Assembly (NCBI RefSeq): GCF_004000865.1
Contig: NZ_BIMB01000040.1
Span: 1 to 64,000, forward strand
Source of the DNA: Paenibacillus elgii NBRC 100335
GTDB lineage: Bacteria > Bacillota > Bacilli > Paenibacillales > NBRC-103111
Direction: 5' to 3'
DNA: 64,000 bases
Made by a program: the position numbers and the translations under genes. Below the pieces are notes generated by a model. The model worked only from the letters and a program-made list of their open reading frames with translations, did no database searches and was not told the DNA's origin. Each line of letters begins with the position of its first letter. Position 1 is the first letter of the stretch. This document shows positions 1 through 7,727 of this stretch, piece by piece.

Positions 1-137
1 ATTACAATTATAGCACATGCGTTCGCATTCGTACACAAGAGATGCTGATTCATCTCCCCCTTGTCGAAGAGGGAGTCTTCTCAGCCTTAACGATAAACGA
101 GCCTCAGGAATACGTCAACCTTTTCTGTAAATAACAT

Positions 138-194
138 GAAAAGCACCGGTCTTGTCGACCTCCGAACCCGGAGTCGATCCAACCGATGCTTTTC
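138..194. terminator. Two-tiered hairpin, likely terminator
   Basis: GAAAAGCACCGGT (138-150) pairs with ACCGATGCTTTTC (182-194), and an inner stem GTCGAC/GTCGAT lies between them. The structure is nearly symmetrical, with a short T run on both strands. It lies 22 bases beyond the stop of the sensor kinase gene, so it most likely ends the minus-strand two-component transcript. Bases 1-137 hold no gene that I can support. Confidence 0.65.
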
Positions 195-215
195 TCACGT
201 GACTTGCTTTCCGGC

Positions 216-1970
216 TTATAACATAAAATAAAAACTGACGCCCTTCTCGGTATTCGTTACCCCGTAACGGCTTTCGTGCAGCTCCAAAATATGCTTGACG
301 ATCGCCAGGCCCAGCCCCGTTCCTCCGGTTTTCCGGTTGCGGGAACGTTCCGCCCGGTAAAATCTTTCCCAGATGTCTTCCAACTGATCCTCGGGAATGT
401 TCTCTCCCTCGTTATCGATGGTAACCCTGATCCGTTCCCCATCGCTTTCGATGCGTACGGTAATTTCGCTGCCGGGCACGGCATGACGGATCGCATTGAC
501 CAAGATGTTGAACAGCACCTGCTCGATCTTGGATTGATCGGCATAGACGGGATGCTCGCCCGCAGCCATATGAACGACCTTCAATCCCTTTTCATTCAAA
601 TGATGCGACAGCTTGTCGACAATATCCTCGATCAGCTCGCTTACCATAAACCGGCTCTTCTTCAGCTTGATGGTCTTCGATTCCAGCTTCGTCAGCTCCA
701 GCATATCTTTGACGAGGTCTTCCATTTTTCCCGTTTCGTCCAGTATCACTTCCAGATATCTCTCGCGCTTGCTTTCGCTGATCCCGTCCCGCAGCCCCTC
801 GGCGAACCCCTTGACAATGCTGAGCGGCGTTTTCAATTCATGGGAGGCGTTGGAGACGAACTCCTTCTGCATTTGCTCCATCCGCTGCTTCTGCTCCATA
901 TCCGCCCGAAGCTGCTCATTGGCTTGATGGAGTTCCTTGAGCGTATGATCCAGCGATTCGGACAAGCTGTTCAAGCTAAGAGACAAGCTGCCGAATTCGT
1001 CGTTGCTCCGGATGGGCGATTTAGCGGAGAAGTCCAGCTTGGCCATGCGCAGTGCGATTTTGTTCAGCGCAAGAAGCGGTTTGGTCACGAATTTGGAAAA
1101 AATCAGCGAGAGCAGCAAAATCAGTATGATGCCCCCAACCCCTATATACAGGTAGAACAGCCGCAGCGCATCATAGGCCTCGCTAATCTGCTGCAGCGAC
1201 GTGATTGCGAACAGCAGCTCGCTTACTTTGCCATCCCGCATCACGGGCTGAACTGCGATAAAGCTGCGCACGCCGGTAAGCGTCTCCGTCCATTCCTTTT
1301 CGATCATCCGGCCGTTCTGCAAATCGGCTTTCTGCTCGTCGGTAAGCGGAAACCAATCATCAATGGCAAGGTACAATAAGCCCTGGCGCAAGTTCCATAG
1401 ATTCGGGCTGGGCAGCAGCGCATCGGTGACGACGCCGGAAATTTGCTCCAACGGCCCTTCGATGCCGCTCATGTCCGCGCTGCCGATGTCCTTCATTCCG
1501 GCTTTTTTGATGACGAGCGGGTAGATCAATTCTTTGCTTCGATCGTCATCGAATACGCCCTCGACCTGAATCCGGTCGCCGCGCTGCAAGTGAGCCGCCA
1601 GCAATTCCTTCTGATCGGACTCGGACAGCAGCATCAAGGAAATCTTGACCGAAGCGCCTTTATCGTCACGGATGACGATGCGAAAAAAATTGTCGTATTT
1701 CACTTTTCCTTCCGGATTCAAGATCGCGAGCTGCGCTTTATTTTGGCTGATAAACAGCCCCATCTCGCGGGTAATACGCGGCTCGTCCCAACGGTTCGAC
1801 GCGTACTCCTCACTGAAGGACTGCAGCTTTTTCTCCAATCCGGCCAATCTCTGATTCTGGTAAAACTTCTCGAAAAACAGTAATTGCCCGACTAGAACGA
1901 TCGCATAAAATAACAAGAAAAAAGACGCTGTGATCGCGAACAGCTTGAAGGTAACGCCGCCTCTTTTCAT
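216..1970 (-). CDS. Membrane sensor histidine kinase
   Basis: Sensor kinase of a two-component system; it would autophosphorylate on His and pass phosphate to the regulator encoded just before it. Membrane segments at about residues 8-33 and 272-296 enclose an outside domain of about 235 residues that I do not recognise. HAMP follows (about 297-350), then a HisKA box SHELKTP with His377, an N-box near Asn488/Asn492, the box DNEGENIP and the lid GGTGLGLAI from about 549. The length of 584 fits PhoR/ResE-type kinases. Its ATG overlaps the end of the regulator gene by four bases, so the two are translationally coupled. The stimulus cannot be read from the sequence. Confidence 0.93.
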   Translation of the reverse strand: MKRGGVTFKLFAITASFFLLFYAIVLVGQLLFFEKFYQNQRLAGLEKKLQSFSEEYASNRWDEPRITREMGLFISQNKAQLAILNPEGKVKYDNFFRIVIRDDKGASVKISLMLLSESDQKELLAAHLQRGDRIQVEGVFDDDRSKELIYPLVIKKAGMKDIGSADMSGIEGPLEQISGVVTDALLPSPNLWNLRQGLLYLAIDDWFPLTDEQKADLQNGRMIEKEWTETLTGVRSFIAVQPVMRDGKVSELLFAITSLQQISEAYDALRLFYLYIGVGGIILILLLSLIFSKFVTKPLLALNKIALRMAKLDFSAKSPIRSNDEFGSLSLSLNSLSESLDHTLKELHQANEQLRADMEQKQRMEQMQKEFVSNASHELKTPLSIVKGFAEGLRDGISESKRERYLEVILDETGKMEDLVKDMLELTKLESKTIKLKKSRFMVSELIEDIVDKLSHHLNEKGLKVVHMAAGEHPVYADQSKIEQVLFNILVNAIRHAVPGSEITVRIESDGERIRVTIDNEGENIPEDQLEDIWERFYRAERSRNRKTGGTGLGLAIVKHILELHESRYGVTNTEKGVSFYFML

Positions 1971-2647
1971 CGGTCCTCCTCAAATTTATAGCCGGCGCGG
2001 ATGACGGTGCGGATATGCCGCGCCTCGTCCCCCAGCTTCCCGCGTAATTTTTTAATATGGGTGTCGACGACCCTCGGATCGCCGAAATAATCAAACCCCC
2101 ATACCTGATTCAGAATCGCTTCGCGGGACAGTACGATTCCTTCGTTTTTGACCAAATAAAGCAGCAGTTCATATTCTTTGGGCGTTAGCTCAACTTCCTG
2201 TCCTTCCATTTCGACGCGGTGCGACCGTTTGTTTACGGTAACCCGGCCAAAGCTGAGCATATGATCCTCTTTTCCGACCGTCCCCTCGACGCGTTTCATC
2301 AGCGTTTTAGCGCGGGCAACGAGCACCTTCGGGCTGAACGGCTTGGTGACGTAATCGTCGGCTCCCAGTTCGAACCCGAGCATTTTGTCGTCGTCCTCTG
2401 ATTTTGCGGTCAGAATGATAATCGGGATCGCCGACTTCGCGCGGATCCGCTTGCATACGGTCCATCCGTCCATCTCCGGCATCAAAATATCCAGAATGAC
2501 GAGATCCGCATTCAGACTTTCCAGCATGTCCAACGCTTGTTTGCCGTTCTCCGCCTCATAGACGGTCCACTGCTCCCTTTCGAAATAATCAGCCACAATC
2601 TCGCGAATCAGGCTCTCATCTTCGATGAGAAGAACTTTTCGTTCCAT
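1967..2647 (-). CDS. OmpR/PhoB-family response regulator
   Basis: DNA-binding partner of the adjacent kinase. The receiver domain spans residues 1-120, with the acidic pair at Glu9/Asp10, phospho-acceptor Asp53 in ILDILMPEMDG, the ILTAKS switch threonine and the TKPF lysine. A winged helix follows at about 130-226 and ends near VIRAGYKFEEDR, as in PhoB/ResD relatives. It is the first gene of the pair and is transcribed away from the AI-2E operon. The intergenic space to 2790 would hold both divergent promoters, but I saw no convincing hexamer pair there. Confidence 0.95.
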   Translation of the reverse strand: MERKVLLIEDESLIREIVADYFEREQWTVYEAENGKQALDMLESLNADLVILDILMPEMDGWTVCKRIRAKSAIPIIILTAKSEDDDKMLGFELGADDYVTKPFSPKVLVARAKTLMKRVEGTVGKEDHMLSFGRVTVNKRSHRVEMEGQEVELTPKEYELLLYLVKNEGIVLSREAILNQVWGFDYFGDPRVVDTHIKKLRGKLGDEARHIRTVIRAGYKFEEDR

Positions 2648-2839
2648 AGCGATGACAACTCCTGTTTATCCGGTAACGTGTTTACCTATTCAATTATACA
2701 TGAGTCTTGTGTTTTTCGTGTGTCCCGGGGAGCAATGCAAACAAGCCGTCTTCGCCAATAGTACACATGAAGTACACAACGGAGCGTTATAATGTCGGCA
2801 GACAAACTTGGTGCGTTTCCCCATCGAAAGGATGTTCGT

Positions 2840-3877
2840 ATGAATATGATGGCCTTTCTTCAAAGAAAAGATGTGCGGCGCTTCGGCATTCTGGCGCTCT
2901 TCTGCCTGCTGTTGTTCTGGCTGAAAGGCATGCTGAACCTCATCTTATTGACATTCTTGATGACGTTCCTTATGGATCGTCTTCATCACTTGGTCCATCG
3001 CTGGATTAAACCGATCATTCCTGTCGATTCCAAGCTGCTGCTCTCCATTCTATACGTTTTGTTTGTCGCCGTACTGGTGGCCGGGGGCTTCAAAGTGTTT
3101 CCCTCCCTCGTTCACGAAGTAGGTCAACTGATCGTCACCGTCAAGCACGTATACGCTCATCCGCAGAACGAATTTGTGAGGTATCTCGTCTCCGTCGTTC
3201 ATAAGCTCGACCTGCACAGCATCATCATGCCCGGATTAGATATGATCAAGAAAGTCGGCCATTGGGGCTTCGAAGGTTTTCTGGCCGTAATTATGAGTTT
3301 GATTTTACTGCTCAGCAAATCGAGTGTCATGCGTTTTACCCACAAGCTCCGGGCGAGCAAGATCGGATGGCTGGTGGATGAGATCGGATATTTCGGCCAA
3401 AAGTTCGTCCTTACCTTCGGTAAAGTGATCGAAACCCAACTGATGATCGCGCTGATCAACTGCGTGCTGACGACAATCGCCTTATGGGCCATGGGCTTTC
3501 CCAACTTGTTCGGTCTTGCGCTTCTAATCTTTGTTCTTGGCTTAATTCCCGTGGCCGGCGTATTCATCTCGCTGATTCCGCTGGGCGCCATTGCTTTTAG
3601 CCTCGGAGGCTTCGTCTACGTCGTCTATCTGCTCGTGACGATTACCTTGATACACGCTTTGGAAGCCTATGTGCTCAATCCGCGGCTGATGGCCTCCAAG
3701 ACGCATCTGCCGATCTTTTACACCTTCATCGTGCTCTTGTTCTCCGAACATTTCTTCGGAATCTGGGGCCTGATTGTCGGAATTCCAACATTCGTATTTT
3801 TGCTTGATTTATTAGAGGTACAAACGGTGGGGCAACCGATTCGCCTTGCGCTTTCCCCATCCCCTAAGGAGGAATGA
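2840..3877 (+). CDS. AI-2E/PerM-family (UPF0118) membrane permease
   Basis: Polytopic membrane protein of the AI-2E transporter superfamily. Hydrophobic segments fill about residues 15-85 and 205-320, and the tail pattern (LIPVAGVFISLIPLG, then LEAYVLNPRLMAS) is typical of the family. Members export small molecules or act as Na+/H+ antiporters; the substrate here is unknown. I prefer the ATG at 2840 (AAAGGATG eight bases upstream, giving a 345-residue protein that starts just before the first membrane segment). An ATG at 2792 would add 16 polar residues. The stop overlaps the ribosome-binding region of the next gene, so the three membrane genes look like one operon. Confidence 0.85.
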   Translation: MNMMAFLQRKDVRRFGILALFCLLLFWLKGMLNLILLTFLMTFLMDRLHHLVHRWIKPIIPVDSKLLLSILYVLFVAVLVAGGFKVFPSLVHEVGQLIVTVKHVYAHPQNEFVRYLVSVVHKLDLHSIIMPGLDMIKKVGHWGFEGFLAVIMSLILLLSKSSVMRFTHKLRASKIGWLVDEIGYFGQKFVLTFGKVIETQLMIALINCVLTTIALWAMGFPNLFGLALLIFVLGLIPVAGVFISLIPLGAIAFSLGGFVYVVYLLVTITLIHALEAYVLNPRLMASKTHLPIFYTFIVLLFSEHFFGIWGLIVGIPTFVFLLDLLEVQTVGQPIRLALSPSPKEE

Positions 3878-3882
3878 TCATA

Positions 3883-4431
3883 GTGTTAAAAAAATCGATC
3901 CCGTTTGTGTTTGTGGCAGCGGGTCTGGGTATAGGCATGGTTTCACTTCTGCTCGCGTTTCACCGCGATGTGGCTTCGGCGGTGCTGTTTGTCGCGATTG
4001 CGGCCTTGCTGGATTTGTTCGGCGGCTATATTGCCGAAAAGCTGGAATTGTCGGGCGAATTCGCGAAGGAGCTTCGTTCCTTATCGGAGCTGATTTCCTT
4101 CGGCGCCGCGCCTTCCATCATTATTTATGTCGTCGCTCTTCGCGAGCTGCCGTTATACGGCGGTACGGTGCTGACGGGGTTGTTCATGGTATGCGGAGCG
4201 CTGCGGCTGGCGCGTTTCAACGTGAAAACCTGTCAGAACCGCTGTCATATCGGTCTGCCAATTACCGGAGCAGGCTGCCTGTTATCCGCCTTTGCCTTGT
4301 GGAACCCGCCCGCGCATCTTGTGGTAGTGACGGTGTTAGTGATTATCGGACTTTCCTTCCTGATGATCAGCACGATTAAGATTCCCGCAATTCGTCATAA
4401 CAAAGCCGTATACGATACCGAGAACGTCTAG
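3883..4431 (+). CDS. PssA-like CDP-alcohol phosphotransferase, catalytic motif degenerate
   Basis: Its size (182 residues), membrane segments and the context LLDLFGG...ISFGAAPS match bacterial phosphatidylserine synthase (PssA), which joins CDP-diacylglycerol and serine. The family signature is DxxDGxxAR-x8-GxxxDxxxD. Here the register is intact but the residues read Asp44, Gly47 (for Asp), Gly48, Ala51, Glu52 (for Arg), Ala61 (for Gly), Arg65 (for Asp) and Glu69 (for Asp). Three of the four metal-binding aspartates and the arginine are gone, so ordinary catalysis is unlikely. I chose GTG 3883, ten bases after AGGAGG; the ATG at 3874 is only one base after it. The frame is undamaged, so a non-catalytic role is more likely than decay. 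Confidence 0.8.
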   Translation: MLKKSIPFVFVAAGLGIGMVSLLLAFHRDVASAVLFVAIAALLDLFGGYIAEKLELSGEFAKELRSLSELISFGAAPSIIIYVVALRELPLYGGTVLTGLFMVCGALRLARFNVKTCQNRCHIGLPITGAGCLLSAFALWNPPAHLVVVTVLVIIGLSFLMISTIKIPAIRHNKAVYDTENV

Positions 4432-4464
4432 CACCTTCGGCGGCTGGAGAGGAGCTGTGTCCGC

Positions 4465-4998
4465 ATGCAATTTATACAGGAGATGATCTTACAGTACGGA
4501 TATATCGCTTTATTCTTCAGCCTAGCGCTTGGCATTGTAGGCTTGCCCGTCCCCGACGAGCTGCTGATGACCTTTATCGGTTATCTGGCATCGGTCGGTA
4601 TGCTGAATTATTCGCTCTCGGTCGCCGTCAGTCTGGCGGGAGCGATGACCGGCATGCTCTGCAGCTACGCGCTTGGCCGCAAGTTCGGCAAGCCGCTGCT
4701 GTGGAAGCATGGCAAGTGGATTAAACTGACCCCGGAACGGCTGGAAAAAGTGGAAGCTTGGTTCCAGCGTTACGGACCTTGGACGGTCAGCTTCGGCTAT
4801 TTCATTCCGGGTATCCGTCACTTAACCTGCTACTTATCCGGCGTCATTGGCATGGGCAAGCGCAAATATTTGCTGTTCTCGGCTGTCGGCGCATTCAGCT
4901 GGTGCGTACTTTTCATCTCCATCGGCTATTTTATCGGGGCGCAGATCGATTTCTCACATTTCCATGCGTCGCTGATGCACCGTTTTTTCTCGAAATAA
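4465..4998 (+). CDS. DedA-family membrane protein, YbfM-like
   Basis: A 177-residue DedA/SNARE-associated-family protein. The re-entrant motif reads GLPVPDELLMTFIGYLAS near residues 26-43 and the second motif reads FGYFIPGIRHLTCYLSG near 110-126; two C-terminal helices follow. DedA proteins are now seen as lipid transporters. The GYFIPGIRH form resembles Bacillus YbfM, whose gene lies between pssA and psd, and here too it follows a pssA relative. It starts 33 bases after the PssA-like gene with GGAGAGGAG upstream, and a strong terminator follows. A role in moving phospholipid across the membrane is inference. Confidence 0.87.
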   Translation: MQFIQEMILQYGYIALFFSLALGIVGLPVPDELLMTFIGYLASVGMLNYSLSVAVSLAGAMTGMLCSYALGRKFGKPLLWKHGKWIKLTPERLEKVEAWFQRYGPWTVSFGYFIPGIRHLTCYLSGVIGMGKRKYLLFSAVGAFSWCVLFISIGYFIGAQIDFSHFHASLMHRFFSK

Positions 4999-5023
4999 TA
5001 GCACGGACAAGCCCAGTGGAACG

Positions 5024-5055
5024 AAAAAGGCACACCCTTAAAGGCGTGCCTTTTT
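5024..5055. terminator. Bidirectional Rho-independent terminator
   Basis: AAAAAGGCAC (5024-5033) and GTGCCTTTTT (5046-5055) form a perfect 10-bp stem with a 12-base loop. It ends the DedA operon on the plus strand and would stop transcripts arriving from the MFS remnant on the minus strand. Confidence 0.88.
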
Positions 5056-5062
5056 GCTATTC

Positions 5063-5335
5063 TTATCGTTTGCGCAACGTCCGGCCGAACACCGCCAGAA
5101 TCGGCAGCAGCAGCACCGCGGCGGTCACAAGGGACGCCCGAAGCGACAAGCGCTTGCCTTCCAGGAAAAGACGCCCCACATGCTGCTCGCCGACTTCATC
5201 AACGATCCAAGCCGTGTCGGCTCCGCTGATCAGCGTCTCCCCGACGCCGCGAATGCATTCGGCAATCAATATCCACACGAACAGCGAAATTAAAGGGCTG
5301 ACGCCTCCGGGGTAGGACTTTGCATAATGAAACAC
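5063..5335 (-). pseudogene. Internal fragment of an MFS transporter
   Basis: This 90-residue frame carries the helix-loop-helix typical of the middle of the N-terminal half of a major facilitator: IRGVGETLISGADTAWIVDE, then VGRLFLEGKRLS and a second hydrophobic helix ending FGRTLRKR. MFS proteins have about 400 residues; the first helices and everything after the fourth are missing. No start with a ribosome-binding site is obvious, and no matching protein sequence continues in other frames on either side. I read it as a deletion remnant. A genuine two-helix protein is possible but unlikely. Confidence 0.6.
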
Positions 5336-5506
5336 CTTCGATTGGTATAGCTTCCGTTATATACAGTTTACAAAATATAGGTAGGGTAAATTTAAAAGTA
5401 ACGAATCCCCCCTAAGGTTTACGCACATCCAATCGGTAATTTTCCCTCTGGTTGCCCTTTTCCCGACTGCTTATCCCTGCTGCTAAAAAGTTATCTGGAT
5501 TTTCTC

Positions 5507-5535
5507 TTGAACTATTGAAGGAACTGTTTTACAAT
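5507..5535 (+). promoter_or_regulatory. SigA-type promoter for the monooxygenase gene
   Basis: TTGAAC (5507-5512), a 17-base spacer and TACAAT (5530-5535). The start codon is about 65 bases further on. The 271 bases between the MFS remnant and the next gene hold nothing else that I recognise. Confidence 0.72.
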
Positions 5536-5606
5536 TAACATATGAATAATTGATCATATATTATATTTTAATTTGCCTACAATGTCGTCTAAGGAGCTCG
5601 ATAGGG

Positions 5607-6647
5607 ATGAAACAAATTGACGTACTGGTGATCGGAGCCGGGCAAGCGGGTCTCGCGATGGGATATTATTTGAAACAACAAGCGGTGTCATTTACCTTGC
5701 TGGATGCAAGCGACCGTATCGGGAACAGCTGGAGGAACCGGTATGACTCCTTAGTACTGTTCACGCCTCGAAAATATTCGCTGCCGGGCATGCCCATGCT
5801 TGGCGATCCGAACGGACTGCCGGCCAAGGACGAAGCAGCAGACTATCTCGAAGCTTACGCGGAGCGTTATTCCCTGCCCGTTCAATTGCAGACGCGGGTC
5901 ATATCTATGAACAAGACGACCCAAGGCTTCCTGCTCGAAACGAATCGGGGAACGTATCGGGCGGGCAAAGTCATCGTCGCGACCGGTCCTTTCCATACCC
6001 CTTACATTCCCGCCTTTGCCTCCGGGCTTCCGGACGAAATCTACCAAACGCACAGCAGCGCATACCGGAATCCCGGCGAGCTGCGGGACGGACCTGTGCT
6101 TGTCGTCGGCGCCGGCAATTCGGGCGCGCAGATCGCCGCAGAGCTGTCCCGGGAACGGCTGGTCTATTTATCCGCCGGAAGCAAGCTGCATTTTAAACCG
6201 CTGTATGTGCTGGGCCAAAGCATTTTTCGGTACTTCGACCTGTTCGGATTTATCCGTGCGGATAAAGGCTCACTGCTCGGTTCGTGGCTGAAGAGTCAGC
6301 CCGAGCAAATTTATGGACTCGAACTAAAATCGCTTATGGCGGATCGAAAAGTGCTGCTTAAGCCGAGAGCGGTCGGGACGAAGGAAAATTGCCTCCTTTT
6401 CGAAGACGGTACCGAAGCGGAAGTCAGCAATATCGTGTGGGCGACCGGTTACCGCAGCGACTATCGGTGGATACGGATCGACGGAGCCATCGATTCGCAG
6501 GGGAACCCTATTCACCGCGGCGGCGTCAGCCCGGTATCCGGACTTTATTATCTCGGCCTGCCATGGCAGTCGTCCCGGGGCTCGGCACTGCTCGGCTGGG
6601 TAGGCCGCGATGCGGCGAAGCTGGCGGAAAAGCTCCGGCTTTCGTAG
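5607..6647 (+). CDS. FAD/NADPH-dependent monooxygenase-like oxidoreductase (CzcO/YUCCA type)
   Basis: A 346-residue two-dinucleotide-binding flavoprotein. It has the FAD motif VIGAGQAG at residues 7-14, a central NADP motif VVGAGNSG near 165-172, and the ATGY-type motif WATGYRSDYRW near 287. This is the layout of CzcO, indole-pyruvate monooxygenase and related flavin monooxygenases, which use NADPH and O2 to oxygenate small substrates; the substrate is unknown. ATG 5607 is chosen because AAGGAG lies ten bases upstream and the motif follows at once; an upstream in-frame extension of 19 residues overlaps the promoter region. It has its own promoter and starts a run of plus-strand genes. Confidence 0.86.
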   Translation: MKQIDVLVIGAGQAGLAMGYYLKQQAVSFTLLDASDRIGNSWRNRYDSLVLFTPRKYSLPGMPMLGDPNGLPAKDEAADYLEAYAERYSLPVQLQTRVISMNKTTQGFLLETNRGTYRAGKVIVATGPFHTPYIPAFASGLPDEIYQTHSSAYRNPGELRDGPVLVVGAGNSGAQIAAELSRERLVYLSAGSKLHFKPLYVLGQSIFRYFDLFGFIRADKGSLLGSWLKSQPEQIYGLELKSLMADRKVLLKPRAVGTKENCLLFEDGTEAEVSNIVWATGYRSDYRWIRIDGAIDSQGNPIHRGGVSPVSGLYYLGLPWQSSRGSALLGWVGRDAAKLAEKLRLS

Positions 6648-6703
6648 ATTGCATTCCGGTTTTGTTATACAATAAAGTAAATAAATGTGACGGAGGTGCG
6701 TCT

Positions 6704-7081
6704 ATGAGCAATGGGTCGTTCGCCTTGAAGTCGGTTACCCCGATTCTTCGAATATTCGACGAAACGAAAGCAAGAGCGTTTTACGTAGACTATCTCGGCT
6801 TTCAGATCGATTGGGAGCACCGGTTTGAAGAAAACTTGCCCTTATACATGCAAATCTCGCTAGGAACGTGTACGCTCCACTTAAGCGAGCATCATGGGGA
6901 TTGCTGCCCGGGGGCTGCGGTCCGTATCGAAGCCGAGAACCTTGCAGCGTTCCATGCGGAGCTCGAGGCCAAAGACTATAAGTATGCCCGGCCCGGCATT
7001 GAAGTCACCCCTTGGGACACGCGGGAGCTTAGTGTAACGGACCCGTTCGGGAATCGCCTTATTTTTTTCGAAGCGGCATAA
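6704..7081 (+). CDS. Glyoxalase/bleomycin-resistance-fold protein
   Basis: A 125-residue vicinal-oxygen-chelate protein with paired beta-alpha-beta-beta-beta modules: VTPILRIFDETKARAFYVDY at the front and VTDPFGNRLIFFEA at the end. It looks most like the 'glyoxalase superfamily' group related to bleomycin-binding proteins, which sequester drugs, and not like metal-dependent glyoxalase I. The start is fixed by CGGAGGTG seven bases upstream. It lies 56 bases after the flavoprotein gene and 37 before an acetyltransferase gene, all on the same strand. Family-level call only. Confidence 0.82.
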   Translation: MSNGSFALKSVTPILRIFDETKARAFYVDYLGFQIDWEHRFEENLPLYMQISLGTCTLHLSEHHGDCCPGAAVRIEAENLAAFHAELEAKDYKYARPGIEVTPWDTRELSVTDPFGNRLIFFEAA

Positions 7082-7118
7082 CGAACTTCAAAATCACATC
7101 AGGAGGGATAACAGAACG

Positions 7119-7589
7119 ATGCCGGATATGTTAGTGAAGCTGTACGAGCTTCCGGACGACGCCCCGCTCCGGGCCAAACTGGAGGACGCGGGTTTTACGA
7201 TCCGCAGGGCGCTCGTGCCGGAGAAGCATCTGATCCGGAGTTGGGTGAAGGAAAAATTCAATCCCCACTGGGAGAGCGAATGCGACGTCGCGATTAGCGG
7301 ACATCCGACCTCCTGCTTTATCGCTACCTTGGAGGACAAGCTGGTCGGATTCGCGTGTTACGACGCGACCTGCAAAGGCTTCTTCGGCCCGACCGGCGTG
7401 GACGACGTTTGCCGCGGCAAAGGCGTCGGCACCGCTTTACTGCTGGCCTGCTTGCACGACATGCGAGCCCAAGGGTACGGCTATGCCGTGATTGGCGGCG
7501 CGGGGCCGGTCGCTTTTTACGAAAAGACGGTCGGCGCGATCGAAATTCCGGATTCCAAGCCGGGGATCTACAAAGGAATGCTCCGTTAG
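7119..7589 (+). CDS. GNAT-family N-acetyltransferase
   Basis: A 156-residue GCN5-related acetyltransferase. The acetyl-CoA pyrophosphate loop reads VDDVCRGKGVGTALLLACL near residues 88-106, followed by GYAVIGGAGPVAFYEKTVGA, the usual C-terminal beta-bulge and Tyr region. It transfers acetyl from acetyl-CoA to an amine; the acceptor is not predictable. AGGAGGG lies upstream of the ATG. It ends just before the promoter of the second two-component system. Confidence 0.85.
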   Translation: MPDMLVKLYELPDDAPLRAKLEDAGFTIRRALVPEKHLIRSWVKEKFNPHWESECDVAISGHPTSCFIATLEDKLVGFACYDATCKGFFGPTGVDDVCRGKGVGTALLLACLHDMRAQGYGYAVIGGAGPVAFYEKTVGAIEIPDSKPGIYKGMLR

Positions 7590-7601
7590 TAGCCTCCTCT
7601 A

Positions 7602-7630
7602 TTGACCTGAGACCGAATACAAGCTACACT
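7602..7630 (+). promoter_or_regulatory. SigA-type promoter ahead of the second two-component system
   Basis: TTGACC (7602-7607), a 17-base spacer and TACACT (7625-7630). Transcription would start near 7637, only a few bases before the hairpin at 7640. Confidence 0.68.
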
Positions 7631-7639
7631 AGAAAGTAC

Positions 7640-7696
7640 AAGCAGGGGAATTTCCAGCGGCGGTGCCGCATGGGAAGGCTTCTGCTTTTCTATTTT
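7640..7696 (+). terminator. Terminator-like hairpin in a 5' leader (possible attenuator)
   Basis: The outer stem AAGCAG (7640-7645) pairs with CTGCTT (7682-7687); inside, TTTCC pairs with GGGAA and the apical stem GCGGC pairs with GCCGC. TTTTCTATTTT follows. It could simply end the acetyltransferase transcript. Because a good promoter lies directly upstream and the sensor kinase gene 31 bases downstream, it may also attenuate that gene. I do not recognise a known riboswitch. Confidence 0.6.
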
Positions 7697-7727
7697 CCCA
7701 CCCATTCTAACAATCCGGGAGGAACCC

